Source of the DNA: Hemileia vastatrix
Taxonomy: Eukaryota; Basidiomycota; Pucciniomycetes; Pucciniales; Zaghouaniaceae
Length of the DNA: 64,000 nt
Assembly (NCBI GenBank): GCA_030280995.1
Contig: JASXTE010000002.1
Location: 24,215,683 to 24,279,682, forward strand
Reading direction: 5' to 3'
The notes beneath the pieces are model-generated. The model saw only the letters and a program-made list of their open reading frames with translations. It was not told the DNA's origin and searched no databases. The position numbers and the translations under genes were made by a program. This document shows positions 10,236-23,424 of the stretch, piece by piece (the first letter of the stretch is position 1; every line of letters begins with the position of its first letter).

Positions 10236-10240
10236 CTCCT
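10236..10240. repeat. Target site duplication of Gy-1, right copy
   Basis: CTCCT, identical to 1804-1808. Confidence 0.95.
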
Positions 10241-10256
10241 TTCTCTCAAAACAGCC

Positions 10257-11160
10257 TCCACCTCTACCTCTTGCCACCACCATCACCACCACCACCACCA
10301 ATATCACTTCCTTCTTATCTTACCATCTCCACCATCACCTTCCCCTCTTTCTCATCTTGCCAAAAAAACCTTCTCCACAATCACTTCCTCCTCATCTTTC
10401 CACCACCACCATCACCACCATAACCTCATCTTCTGGCCACCACCACCATCTTCACCATCACCTCCCCCTCCTTCTTATCTCACCACCACCACCACTTTCA
10501 CCATCACCTCCTCCTCATCTCACCACCACCACTACCAAAATCATATTCTTCTCTTTCCACCACCACTATCTCCAAAATCACCTCCCCCTCTTGCCACTAC
10601 AACCACCTCCCCCTCATCTCCCCACCACCACTACCACTATCTCCACCGTCACCTCCTCCTTTTACCACAACAACCAGAACCTTATTCTCCCATTCCTTCT
10701 CATCTTTCCACCATCTCCTCCTCTTTCCATCATCACCATCACCACCTTCTCCTCCTCCTCTTGCCACCACCACCACCACCAACACAATCACCTCCTCCTC
10801 CTCTTGCCACTACCACCATCTCCACCTTCTCCCTCTCCTCTTACCACCACCACAGCCACCTTCTCCTCCTCCTCTCACTACAACCACCACCACCTCCTCA
10901 ACCACAATCTCCTCCTCCTCTCTCCACCTCCACTACCACCTCCACCACCTCCCCCTCTTTCCACCACAACCAGCACCACCACCTCCCCCTACTCTATCTC
11001 TTACCACCACCACCACCTCCACCATCACCCCAACTTCATTTTTCCACTACCACCACCTCCTCTTCTCTTTACCACCCCCCTCCTCCTCATCTTCATCTCT
11101 CCACCACCACCTCCTCCACTAAATCCTCCTCTTCATCTTCCTCTTGCTACCACTACCACT
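10257..11160. repeat. CCA/CTC-rich tandem low-complexity block
   Basis: About 900 bp of degenerate CCACCA, CTCCTCCTC and CATCACC repeats. The long frames here (327 and 271 codons; His/Ser/Pro/Thr-rich) are open in two frames at once only because the repeat lacks stops, so they are not called as genes. A reverse-strand counterpart (GGTGGT) is found inside 13473-14941. Confidence 0.85.
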
Positions 11161-11984
11161 TTAAATATTTAATAGTAAGTCATCTTATGTTTAAAACATC
11201 ATTATTCATATAATGTAAGGATAATAATACCTAAATTTATGTAAATATATATAAAAGAGTAGAGATGTTGCTATATAGAATACATTTATTTTTTGCATTA
11301 ACAAAGTACTAGGAAGATAGATCCTCCTAATTTGAATCTTTAAATTCAATGTATTTCTTTTACTATCATTGAATTATCATCCTTATCATCCTCATTATAC
11401 AGCACTACATATATTTTCTTCTTAATGTGTATATATATACAAATATACACACCAGAAAAGGTATTAAGTAGCTTTTGAATATAAAAGAAAATAAACTTTT
11501 CATATCAATTTATTTTTTGCAATTTATGAAGCTTAAAATAATTTCTACCTACCCAAATCCTCAATTGTGAACTGAGGGAGATTTAAAAAACAAATATGAA
11601 GAATGTGAGTCAGAGACATAATAGCATGAGAAAGAATTCAATAAGTGAAAAAAACAGGAAAATAAAATTTTGTGTATCAGACTAAGAAATTTATCTAATG
11701 AAGAGAGTGAAACCAAGAATTCATGATAAGAGCAAAAAAAATAAAAAAACAAATCACTCATGAAGATTGAAGAGAAGAAAAATAAATGAATTAGGGGTAG
11801 GAGGAGTAAAAAAGGGGGATGTTAACATCAGACAAACAAAAGAATTAAGGGCTCTGAAATGGTTACTTTGAGAGTCATTCCCTTGGCCCAAAAAGTGAAA
11901 TTCCATTTTTTGTTACAGAAATGCACCCATGAATTGAACAGGGTCCCAAAACTGAAGTCACATCTAGCTCACGTTTTCTCCCCC
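11161..11984. other. AT-rich spacer, nothing recognised
   Basis: No coding frame, repeat end or RNA gene that I can support. Confidence 0.5.
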
Positions 11985-13469
11985 TGTGTGTGAGCCTTCT
12001 CCTCTTTCTTTATCTATAATTTCTTCTTCTTCAAGTCACATGCCCTCTCATCCCTCTTTAAAAAAGGCTTAAATTTCTTCTCCAAGTCTTGTACCCTCTC
12101 TTCCCTCTGCAAAGAGAGCTCAAATTTCATCTCCTCCAAGTCTTATGTCCTATCACCCCTGCCTAATGAGAGCTTTTATTATTTTTTTTGAAAGTTAAAA
12201 GTATCTTTTGAAAATTCAACTTTATCTAGAGTGAAAATGAATATTAAAAAAATAAGATAAAATCTCAATAAATTATTAAGAGGTATGTTATCACTTACCA
12301 GCATCACATTTCTCCAAAAAATCATCAATGGAAGAAGAAGGGGTGTAGGAGAAACTATCTCTTTTTTGTTTTCTTTAATGTTGAAATCCAAATTAGTTGA
12401 TGTTCTTTGCTTTTCTTTGGAGATAAAATTTTCCTCTTCATAATTGATTCTAGCTTCAGACTTTCTTGCTTGAGAATCCTGGGTTCATTCATATTCAGTA
12501 GGCAGAAATAAAAGCTCTCTGGATTTGGATTGGGTTGTTTATATTGCCATCAGGATCTATTGAATATATATCTAAATTTGTGGAAGTCAAATGTGGGGAG
12601 GCTTGAGTAGAAGAGAAATAAAAAGATTTCTTCTGGCATAATGTTTAGAGATATCATCTTCTCCATCCAACATGTCTTCAGGATTAACATCGGATTACTC
12701 TCCAAATATGGAATCCATCTCTTTATAGTAAGGACATAAAGAATCAAGTTTATTGTCTATAGATTTGATGCCCTTACTGATATCAAGGTCATAAATATCA
12801 AAACCAGTGGAAGATGAAAGACTCTTAGCCCTCTTTTATTTGTCTTGATAGTTCTTGAAGTGTTCAGAAATCTGTTCAGGAAACACATCAATCCTTCCCT
12901 TTGTCTTATTTTGTAATTCATTGGTCATTAGAAGATTTCTATTGAATTTTGATGCAGGGGGTTGTCTACTTTAGTGGAATCCTCAGTACCAAAAAAAGAA
13001 TCATAATTTGTTTTAATTTTCAGCCAGTTGATAAGTATGAGATGATCATTGTTTTTTTATTTGAAGGGTCTTTGATTTCTCAGCTGAGCAGGGGAAAGAG
13101 GGAGTAATGAGATTTGATGAAAAACTGGGAGAAGACTACCTTCAAGAAGATTTATGACAACGAGGCATGTTGAGATATTTGAAGATGAAAGTAGAAGAAA
13201 CAAACAGATGAGATGGGGAGGGGCTCTGAGCAGATATAATGACAGGATGGGAATGCACATCAAGGTAGGTAGGCTGCCACATTCAGAAAGTTTTCCAAGA
13301 TGTAGTTATGAAAAATTGAGAATTAAAGTTTACCATAGTAGTTAACATTAACATGTAAAAGGTTTAATAGCCCAATTATTAGGAAAATAAATTCCGGAAA
13401 ATAATTGTGGTATAATGATTTTAACCTGCAACTAGATTAATTGTGGATCACTTAACATTGATACCCCCT
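11985..13469 (-). mobile_element. PIF/Harbinger family-A remnant (ORF1 half)
   Basis: Colinear with 36.7-38.28 kb of the full-length Harbinger: coiled-coil exon repeats (about 11990-12175), the CTTACCAGCATCAC splice-donor region (near 12295), exon-1-like sequence (12500-13160) and the right terminal repeat ...AACATTGATACCCCCT ending at 13469. ORF1 is destroyed by many stops. The left part of the element, with transposase and Tet-like gene, is missing. Confidence 0.75.
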
Positions 13470-13472
13470 AAT

Positions 13473-14941
13473 AGGGGGTGTCAGTTCTGGCAAATCCGCA
13501 CTTACAAATCCGCACTTATTTAAGTGCGGATTTCTGAAACACACTAGCCCCAACACTGGTGGATTTCAAAATGAAATAAGTCAATTATTTCACTCAAATC
13601 TGCACTTTCTCAACCAAAATTGCTGGTTTCAAAATTTTCACTACTCTCCCTCTCTCTCACCTCCCACTACCTCTCCATTCCTTTTGTTACATTCTCCACT
13701 TGCAGCTCCTATCACCCCTCCCCTTTCAATTCCCCTCTTCCTCTCACTCCTCTCTGCTCATTAATTCACTCCCATCTTTCACTCCACTCCCTCTCTTCAT
13801 TACACCCCTTTCCCCTCACTCATGATTGATTTATAAGCAACCAAACATCTCAAACACCCAAAACTAACTGCATAAAAAAAGGAAGGAGTGTAATTTCTTG
13901 CTCCTTATGTACAAAACACTAATGAGAAAGTCACCAAATTTTCTTGCTCATGTCTCAAATATTTTAGTATATTTCAAATTTCAAAAAAGAGGATTTTAGA
14001 AGTATCTCAAGCTTCTGAAGTTCATTTGCTCTCACCTAGCTACAATTTTAGAGCATGTACAGCCATTTTCTTAACTATAAGGACATTATTATTATTTTTT
14101 GATAGTTAATTAGGCTAGTGCACTTTTTTCCACAGTTGTATAGTGAAATTATCATTTCTCTTTTTCTTGATGCTGTATCTGGTGGTGAGAAAGGTGGTTG
14201 TAGTGGTGAGAAAGCTGGTTGTGGTGGTGGATGAGGTGGTTGAGGGGGTGAGCAAGTTGGTGATGGCTGTGTGAGTGGTGGTGGTGGTAGTAGTGGTAGT
14301 GAGCGAGGTGGTGGTGGTGGTGGTGGTGGTAATGAGCGAGGTGGTGGTGGTGGTAGTGAGTGAGGAGGTGGCGGTGGTGGAGGTGATGGTAGTGGTAGTG
14401 AGCGAGGTGGTGGTGGTGGTGGTAATGAGCGAGGTGGTGTTGGTAGTAGTGAGTGAGGAGGTGGTGGTGGTGGCAGTGGTAGTTAGTGAGAAGGTGGTGG
14501 TGGTAGTGAGTAGGGAGGAGGTGGTGGTGGTGACAGTGGTAGTGAGGGAGAAGGTGGTGGAAGTGGTGTGAGTGGTTGCATGAGAGTTGGAAAAATTTTC
14601 CAAAATTAAAACAAAAAACATACCTAAATGATCAAGAAGAAAAAGAAAAAAAGAAAAAATACTGAAAAAAAAGAAGTAAAAAAAACTTACCATTGGTCAG
14701 ATAACAATGTTTCAATTGGAAAACAAATAGTGAGAACATGATCTATGAAGCACAAACTAACAAGGGGAATGTGGGGTGAGAAGTAGGTGAGCAAGAAAAG
14801 GTCTGATTTGAGGTCAAAACTGACACCCATTTTTTAAATAAGTGACTTCTTTTCAAAATTTAAGTGCTGATTTGTAAGTGCTGATTTGGTTTGAAATCTG
14901 CACTTAAGTTAAGTGCTGATTTGCCAGAACTGACACCCCCT
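13473..14941. mobile_element. Harbinger-like non-autonomous element, family B
   Basis: 1469 bp. Left end AGGGGGTGTCAGTTCTGG and right end CCAGAACTGACACCCCCT are inverted repeats extending further through GCACTTA-type motifs. Both sides carry AAT (13470-13472 and 14942-14944). Subterminal direct and inverted copies of the TAAGTGCGGATTT motif are present. No transposase is encoded; the interior is CT-rich (13640-13830) and GGT-rich (14160-14575). Confidence 0.85.
14160..14575. repeat. GGT/GGTAGT trinucleotide repeat block
   Basis: Degenerate (GGT)n with GTGAGCGAGGT interruptions, inside the family-B element. The Val-rich and Thr/Ser-rich frames on the two strands are translations of the repeat. 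Confidence 0.85.
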
Positions 14942-14944
14942 AAT

Positions 14945-15299
14945 ATATGTTTTGCAAATTCTTCAAAAATCATTTACATTAAAATTTCAAATTTCTTTCT
15001 TGTGTATCCTACATCAAGGTGCACTTGGATGTAGGTATGCTTTGAGGAGTACAGCTCATCAAATGGCTGAGAGACATCTTTTAAAATTTTATTTTATACT
15101 CAAATTTTAATTTTTCTATTTTCTAAAAATAAAAAAATCATTAATATCAATTATCTTTACTAAAATTTTATAATATAAAAATTTAAATTTTCTTTTCTTT
15201 TTTTTCTATTTTATTTTAATTTGATTATTTCATTTCCTTTTATAATATTTTAAGACAGAAGATGGGGTTTACCAATTTTCAAGAAATAGTGGATTTTAC
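14945..15299. other. AT-rich spacer, nothing recognised
   Basis: No supported gene or repeat end. Confidence 0.45.
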
Positions 15300-15790
15300 C
15301 TCATAATAATTGTTTATTCCTTCAAGACTTTAAACTGGCTTTTTTTTAAGATTTTTTCAAGGTTTTTTTGGTTTTTCACTTTTTGGATCTGCTAGTAATT
15401 CAAGACTTTGATCAGAGTATTTATCAAATTTTTGGTTTTTTATGGGATCTGTTAGTTTATCAAGACTTAGAACTGAGTATTTTAGAAGAAATTTCATTCA
15501 TTTACAGTCAATTTAATGTCTGGTCCTCCACAACCTTAAACTGGTAAATCATCAATTGATTCCATTTTTGGTCAATCAAGACAATAAACTGGCTATTCAA
15601 TTATTATTTGTACAATTTAATCAAAGATTTACAAAGGGCTAGTCAACCAAGACTATAAACTTTCAATCATTTAAATTTTTGGTTCTCTAAGACTTAAAAC
15701 TAGAAATTATAATCTTTTTGGTTCTTAAATTCAATCTTTCTAATTTATAACTGGCTCATCAGTACTCAAACTGGATAATCACTCATTAGG
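15300..15790. repeat. Decayed tandem repeat with AAGACTTTAAACTGG motif
   Basis: The motif (T)CAAGACTnnAAACTGG followed by TTTTTGGTT recurs at least seven times at irregular 50-80 bp spacing. It looks like an old minisatellite. Confidence 0.55.
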
Positions 15791-18700
15791 AGAGCTCAAT
15801 TATTGATGGAATGGGTGTATGCTAAACTTTAGAAAATTAAGATGTCTCAAAATATGTGGAAAAAAATTTATTATGGAAAAAGAAAAGTAGGATATTTAGA
15901 GTGTTTTTTGGAAAAATATTGTTAAAGCGGATATGTTTTCCTGCACTATTTAGAGTGTAGAGGTATTAGATAAGAGGGTGCAGAGATTTGATGCACTCTA
16001 ATGCTGGATATAAATGTGCTAAGAAATTCAGGATAAATACAAAATATTCTGACATTTTCAAAGCAGTTTAAAGGGTTGGAAATCTATTTGAATTTTTTGA
16101 TGCAGAATCTTTTGAAGCTGGATTAGGCAGTTAAAATTGTAGTGTGACTCATGTTAGGCTATAATAAAGGAAGCTTGGAAGACCTAATGGCTGGAATATT
16201 ATCAATTTATTCAACCCAGTAGGTGTAGAGCCTACTCTCTCATGCTGTTCCAGAAAGAGATTGGTAGAGGGGAGTCAAAAGGGACTCAAACCTTGCTCTC
16301 AGTATTGGAATCATCACAGGGAAAATATGGTTTATTTTAGTTTAAATTAAGAAAATTCAGACAGAAAACAGGATCAACCAGAAAAAATGTTTTAAACAGC
16401 AATTAAAAATCAAATTTTAAAAAGAAAAGAAGAACAATAAAAAAAATAGTCTCTTTGAAACCTTTCTACATCAGAATCAAAACTTTTGTATTAACAATAT
16501 TCTCTTTGTAATATCTTCATTATTATTGGCTAGAGTTTTTGAAAATAAGTTAAAAATTTTCTTTTCATATCATCACATAAGTCTCAAAGGAGATATCTAT
16601 AAAATTTTGGATAATGATTGATATAATCAATTTTTACACATCCAACATCATCAATATTGGTGATATTAATAGCTTAAAGTAGAAGGGATGGAAGAATAAT
16701 TATGGAAGTTTAATGGATATGAAATGATGTAAAAATATTTGAAGTCAGAAAAAAGAGTTTCAGCAAAACTGAAAGAAAGAACTGGAATAATGGGATTAGG
16801 ATCTTGATAAGAGTGTGGTAGCCCAGGATCAGGATTAGATTTTTTGGATGATGAAGCTGTTTTTGCCTTAATGTTTCTGAAGGAAACTGGTATTTTAGAT
16901 AATCACTTTTTGTGTATTTTTAGATCAGGTAAAGCTTCTGGGATTGTGTAGAAATTTGTTCAGGAAGGAGCTATAGGACAGATGCATTTAATTTTTTTTA
17001 GCCTGCAGATATCACAGGCAGTTCTTCCAGGGAGGCCAGGATTAGACATTAAAGAAGGAACTTGGTATCTGGAACACAATTTGCAGGGAATAGATAATTC
17101 TTTTGAAGATATGATGACGGTGCTGATAATTTTGAAAGTTTATTGTAAATAAACTTTGGTGGTGAGGATGAAATTTGAAGATGATGGTTATAGTGTATAA
17201 AGAGGAGACAGATATGTAATTGATAAATTATGGAAAATTAAGAATGTGGACATTCTTTATTTGAGGGAGAATTTGGCAGTCTAAATTTATTATGAAGATT
17301 TAAAGGTTTACTTAGTTTTAAAATAATTTTATTACAAAGAAAATGGGTGATTTTATGGTGAAAATTGGTCTAATATACTTTTCAAGAGAAATTAATTAAT
17401 TTGCAGTCAAGAAACACTATTATAGTAATAAAAATGAATGAAAATGAAAGTAAGGAGGCTCAAAATTTTTTAAAAATTTAATGGAAATTTTTATTATTTT
17501 TCTTATACTTTCAATCAATTTATTAATTATTTTTTAATTATTTATAATTTTTGCTGACTTACTTAAGTTTAGTTATAATCTTTAGCTCAGTTAATAGGGC
17601 TGGGCAGGCTATAATAATTTAAGAAAATTCTCTTTATATATATCCCCATCATCTATAGTTTTTATAGACTTTTTTTAAGGTTTTAAGGTTTTAATTGAGT
17701 CTGGAAGTCTGTAAAAGCTCAGGAAAAGTCCATACAAACTCTGTACAAGCTCCAGAAGGGAAACAGAGGCACATGACTAGACTATGCATACAAAGACTGG
17801 AGACTTGAATTTATAAAATAAAATAAAACATTATAACTCTTATAACGCATAACAATCACCATTTCAACATAAAATTTTACAATTTTTAATACCCTTACAA
17901 GTATAACATTTTTACATAACACTTCATATATTTTACACTACAAAAATAAAAATAAACTTATGGGGTATAATTGAAACGTCAAAACTCCAGAAACTCAATT
18001 TCAACATATTTTCACAAAAAAAACTTTATAAAAAGTCATAAATTCAATCTTTTAAATAACTTTTCACTGGTACAACTTTTTGTTTTATTTCTTATTTTAA
18101 ATTAAAAACACCCATTCTATAATCTCAAAACAGTCAATAACAACTTTTAAACAAATAATTTTTTAATTAAGTAGACATTTTAGCCTAGTTAGTTTTGAAC
18201 TCTTATTTTACTTAATGGCACAGGGTTTTCTCAGGTCTATCCAACTCCCTAGGATTCTGCTTACAGCAAGGCAACTGTAAGAGTCTTTCTACAATAGAAG
18301 GAAATTTCAGTGAATAAGAAGCAAAATGCATGAAAATTCTATTCACAGACTTTTTCTAGGCAACTTTACAGTGGTCAGAAGGGTATCATTGTCACTTTTA
18401 TCCATAATATTGATTTTTTCCAGAACTTCATCTTTTCTTTGTATAACCATCTTTAACCAATACACATGGCAATAGTATTGCTTTTATTATTTAAATTCTT
18501 CTTTTTTTTGGTAGGCTCTCTTTTTATTAATTTTAAACTGACTTATTTTCAGGCTGATGAAAATAATGTTCAATTTTTGACTTCATGGATCAACATCAAC
18601 TTTTTCTAGGTCTTCCATACAGCTTCCCACACTCAGATGGACACAATAAATTCAAGGAAGAGAAGAAAATTGTAAAAAATCTTATAGTACTAGCTATAGG

Positions 18701-19242
18701 CCTTTACCAAGGTAGTTGGAGTAAAACTTGATAGAATAACTTGTATCCCTTTTAAATACCAGGTGAGATTATTTTGCTACAGAAAATTAGAGACTGTTAC
18801 AATACCCCTTCAAAACACCTGTTGACTACTTAACAAGTCAAGACAGGAGCCAATAGAATAACACTGAGAACAAATAACCCTTAAATGTAGTAATAATCCA
18901 CACTAGAGACCAAAAACTACTACACTTGTTTCAAAGAAAAGAGAATTAATACTTTATGCAGGTTTCAAGGAAAAACCAGAGAGAACAGATAAAAAAGTTG
19001 AGTTAAATTAAGAGCTAACCTTGCAACAAAAACAGAAAATTGTGGCCAAAAAACAGTGAAAACTGAGTGAGAAACAGTGATCTAATTACCTGATGGTTGT
19101 ATGATAAATAGAGCTGCCCCAAACTGTTCTATTCAGTATCTTCAAACAGACCCATATGAAAATCTAATCTACACCTTCAAAATTGACTATTCTTCTATCA
19201 AAAATTCATAAAAAACCTCTGAATGTGCTCCCCAGCCTGATA
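15791..19242. other. AT-rich region without recognisable genes
   Basis: No open frame of credible composition on either strand. It probably contains very old transposon debris. I could not assign any family. Confidence 0.4.
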
Positions 19243-19493
19243 CACAACACAATATGGGGGGGCGGACTTGCTAGCAAGTCCGCAACCTTGGACCCAAACT
19301 CACCACAGATTGAACACACATAGAGCTATTGACAAAGTAACCATACAATCAGGGATAAACACCACTCAGCAGAACAGTTTTAGGTGGGTTTTCAAGTAGA
19401 GTTCAGTATGGGTTTAATATGAGTTCAGTCTGAGTTCCATCAGAGTTAAGGTTGGGGACTTGCTAGCAAGTCCACCCCCTATATTTTGTAGTG
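19243..19493. mobile_element. CACTA-like MITE, copy 1
   Basis: 251 bp with inverted ends CACAACACAATAT...ATATTTTGTAGTG (consensus start CACTAC) and the 3-bp duplication ATA at 19240-19242 and 19494-19496. Each terminal repeat contains the 18-bp self-complementary GGACTTGCTAGCAAGTCC or a near copy. No coding capacity. CACTA-type start and 3-bp duplication suggest the EnSpm/CACTA superfamily. A reverse-oriented copy is at 26484-26744. Confidence 0.8.
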
Positions 19494-19496
19494 ATA

Positions 19497-20389
19497 TGGT
19501 TGAGACAGGTGTCCTACCTAGAAGTGTGTGAACTTCCTGAATCAAAATACACCCAAAAACCCACTAAAAAACCCCAAAAAACCAAAAAACCCTCAAAACA
19601 CAAAATTAAGCTAAAAAAATCTTCATTATATAAAATATAAATACAGATTCAGTCTATCAAATGTTAATAATCACTAAAGGTTAGCCCAAAAACGCAAATA
19701 AAAAAAATGAAACAGTTATAGTGAAAAGTGAAAAATGCCCAAAGGATCCCTTTAAACTTAGAATATGAAAATATCAATGGTACATGAAATTTATAAAAAA
19801 TTCAGGGCTATCCAGTGGTATTATTCAAACCCCATTATATGAGTAACCAGGCCAGGAATCTAGAAAACAATAGAAAATATGTGAAAATTCCAACTTTTTA
19901 GACACCAAAGAACCCCAAAAATTCCAGAAAAATTCCAGAGAGCCTTAAAAATATTAAACTTTGAAATAATAAAGGGATAAAAAATGGTAGTTATCCCTTC
20001 CCAACTAGAAAAAAGCACACAACTCCTTAGAACAGCCTAAAAAATGGCAACCAAAGCCTATCTGCCTCTGGAACACCACAACATGAGTCACAATCCTAAA
20101 TTTAAAAGAATTATCTGCTCCCCACACCTCATTTGAGCATAAATTGTTCCATATTTCTATCCCTTGAAGAGCATCAAAACACTTCCAAACTTGGACTGGG
20201 AAGATGAATATGGTGTCACTACAGCACATGTTTGTTTTGAAATGGGGCACAAAAATTACACAACAGCTGTGCAAAAGCTATGAAGCAAATTATCTTGAAT
20301 TTAAGACCTTCTTAAGAACTTTGAGTGCTAAAGTAATTTTTACATGACTTTTTTTTTTAATCTCTTACAATCTAACCCAGATAAGGGGG
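19497..20389. other. AT-rich spacer, possible LINE 3' region
   Basis: An 89-codon minus frame (20005-20274) has no recognisable domain. The LINE to the right may extend into this area, but I see no clear tail. Confidence 0.35.
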
Positions 20390-22149
20390 ATGAAGGACAT
20401 TGCTGCTTGTGCTTTACAGCTGTAGGGTGGGATAACAAATGGGGGATTTTACTGTGCAATGAGAAATAAGAACCACTAAATGAGAAATTCTAGGTGGTTT
20501 TAAATCTTTTTGTATTTACAAGAAGGGAAGCTACTAGTGAGAGAGTTAGGGAGGTAAATAGGAAAACTGAAGTATGGAAGGCAACTTAGTGTTTTTTTGC
20601 TGCTAGAGTGAGGTGGGCTCTAGGTACTCTGTGATCAGAGAAAATGAGGAGTAAATGTTTAGGGGTATCTCTAGATTTAATTTCACATAGAGTATACCAG
20701 GGAGAGTCTATTATTCTAAATCATAACAGGTAGTCTTTGAGTGGAAAGTGGATTGATTGGAGTTGTACAAATGCAGTGGAATGCACTCTTGGCAGCTTGG
20801 ATAGGTGTTGAAACTTGAGGAGAAGAGAATACTAGCCTCTCAGCTTTCTGAGGGCATTGGGACCAGGAAATTTGAGAAATTAGGAGAAGAATTGAGATTT
20901 CATGAATTTCCTTAGGAAGGAGACCAAAGGGAAGGGAGGGAGAAAAGATGAAAGGGATTGTATTTTTTCTGAGAAGAAGTGACACCCATTAGATTTTCTA
21001 TCCACCACTTTGTTTCTGGAGATGTCTGAGCAGCCTAGGAACGATTGGAAATTCAAACTGATAGATGGGTTAGCCTGGCACAAAGTAGATTTTTCATGGA
21101 AGATACTCAGCACTGTTGTAAGAGTAGAAGTGGCTCATTAGGGTGAGGAGAGAATCCAGATGACTGCTTGGTTTTCAATAATGATAGTGAGATATTTTAG
21201 AAATCATGAAAGGGGGTTTTAGAGGAGTAATTAAAGTCCAAGGAAGATACCCATAATTTATGTTTAAAATACAGGAAAGTGATTGGCATCCTCAAGGCAA
21301 GACACAAATGGGTGGGGGAGGCCAGGGTCAAAGGCTGCTGCCACTGAGCTTTCCTGGAATTTTTTACCCATCAGTATATATATAGTAAGATGAGGGTAGG
21401 GAGCTGAAAATGATAAGGAAAAGTTTCATATTTCTTCTTTTTGATAGTGCTAATGATAGGTTAGAAGATTTGAGAGGACCATGAAGCCAAAGGGGAAGGA
21501 AAGCAGACATCCAGATTAGGAAAAGGAAAATCAGCAGAAAAATTGTGGAAAGATGAGAGGTTGTGAAATTGGTGATGGTGGCTTTTGGTAGAAGGGAGGG
21601 AAAGAGTTTTCATTTCTAGTCTAGCCATAGGTTTAGATGCTGGTATGAAGAGGAGGTGTACCCAGGCATGATTTACAGGTGGACAACACAGATACATGTA
21701 GGAGAGTAGTCGCTTGGGTGGTTCTGAAACAACCCAGTGCTCTCCTTGTGGATTTTTTTTCTACAGTTTTAGAAGTCTAGTTGCACATGAGGTTTTTTTT
21801 TGGTTGTGCCACACCATTTCAGCATGATAAGTTTTTGAGTGTATTGTTGAGAAGATGAAAATTTTGAACTTTTGGAGGGGTATTCCTCAACACAACGATT
21901 CAAGCCTGTGGATGTGGGAAACAGATTAGAGAACTGAGGCTGAGGTGGCCAAGCCATGGTTGCAGAATGAAAGGGTAGGATCTAGGTTTATTCCTAACCA
22001 TTTCAGTGAGGGGGAGAGTGGGTGCCAGCTAGAAAGAGTGGAATATCTGAAAAAATAGTAAATATCATATAGTAAATTTAGGAATAAATTAGCTAATACA
22101 AGAAAAGATTAGAATAAAGAATTTAAGTGAATAAAAATTCAGGAGTAAG

Positions 22150-22370
22150 AGATAAATGAAGGGATGAATACAAAAACAGACATTCAGGAAGATAATCAAA
22201 CAGGAGAAAGCATACAGGTAGATAAAGAGGCAGAAGCAGGAACAGAATGCAGGTAGATAAAAGATACAGGAAGAAGGAAGAAAATACAGGTAGATAAAGA
22301 TGCAGGAAAATAAGGAAGTGGGAATAGCATGCAGATAGAGAAAGATGCAGGAATATGAATGTAAGAAAAT
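22150..22370. repeat. Minisatellite with AGGTAGATAAAGATGCAGGAA-like units
   Basis: Repeats of CAGGTAGATAAAG / GATGCAGGAA about 30-45 bp apart. The 149- and 102-codon minus frames over this area are largely translations of the repeat. Confidence 0.65.
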
Positions 22371-22559
22371 AGGGAGTCAGGGTTACAGATAAAGTAAATG
22401 CAGGGTTTATTAAAGCAGATAAGTAAATAAATGTAAATATTATGAATGAAATAAGATATGAGGAAGTGATTTCCCCTAGAAATAACCATATGATTATACC
22501 ACAACTTAAACCTGATACTATTAGTATTATTGAAGCTTTTACTGTTGTAGTCTCTTGAG

Positions 22560-23340
22560 TCTTAATTATCAAATATCATTACAGCTATATTTAATATGGT
22601 CAATTTCACAGGGTAATATATTTATTATTAGCTTGCCCTTATCATTTAATATAAATTTAATATTATATTACTGATATTGTATCTTAAATAGTTAAGCTCT
22701 ATTTCTCAGTAAGTTATAAATATTGATATCTTATTCCTGGTTCCCAACTTGTTGAGTATTCCAAGTAAGAATTGCAGAAGCAGAAACCATGAAAAAACCT
22801 CCATCACCTGCTAGATGGTTCCAAGCCCTCAATTCATTTGTGATTTGAGAATAACTCAGATTTGATACCACGCAAGCTTGCAAGCTCAGTGTTCAGTGCA
22901 CAGTCTTCTCAGAAGAATTACAGTTGATCTAAAACTGAATCAAATCAAAGATAGGGATTGGAACCTGCTATCAGGTGCCCACATTTTTTTCTGGTGAAAA
23001 TTACTATATTTTATTAATATATCAAATAAATATCTTACTAGTCTGGTAAAATTATTTATATACTTTATTTTGGAGCCTGATTTATATTTTATATAAAAAG
23101 TTGTGGGAATAACTATACATAGTATTTAAATATTTTTATAACACTAAATTTAGTGATTTATAATATTTTGTAAACAGTACCTGGTTTATAAAATATAATA
23201 AAATTTATAAATAGTGTAGGATTTTATAGTATAATATTATACCTAACCTTAGTTTAGTTCTATTCAGACCTTATTGTTTCTGACAAGACTTGTTTTTACC
23301 TCTTACAGTGACTCAGACCTGACAGGGGGGTAGTCTGACA
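22560..23340. other. AT-rich insertion, possibly a decayed LTR
   Basis: The block ends with ACAGGGGGGTAGTCTGACA, whose complement starts TGTCAGACTACCCCCC like an LTR start, and it lies between LINE-like sequences. I could not find a matching second end or a target duplication, so this is tentative. Confidence 0.3.
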
Positions 23341-23424
23341 CTAATGAAATGTAGGGTAGGTGAGTTTTCCACTGTTTTTTTCCAATGGGTGAAAAGAAGC
23401 TATTTTTTGAAACTTTAAAAGATA

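Noticed and set aside
10230..11213. 327- and 271-codon frames, His/Ser/Pro/Thr-rich
   Set aside because: Two frames are open at once over a CCA/CTC repeat and have pure low-complexity composition, without splice or promoter logic. They are a repeat effect.
14115..14693. 192-codon Thr/Ser-rich minus frame
   Set aside because: Translation of the GGT repeat inside the family-B element. The start and end segments are unrelated low-complexity sequence.
17580..17660. A tRNA-like string (CTTTAGCTCAGTTAATAGGGCTGGGC)
   Set aside because: It resembles a D-arm and A-box by chance, but there is no matching acceptor stem, anticodon arm or TTCGA loop in the right places.
22123..22572. 149-codon Leu/Phe-rich minus frame resembling a multi-pass membrane protein
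   Set aside because: Most of it covers a minisatellite with CTACCTGTAT-type units, so the hydrophobicity follows from repeat composition.
22560..23340. A complete solo LTR inside the LINE
   Set aside because: One LTR-like end (TGTCAGACTACCCCCC on the minus strand) is visible, but no matching other end or target duplication was found. Kept only as a tentative spacer annotation.
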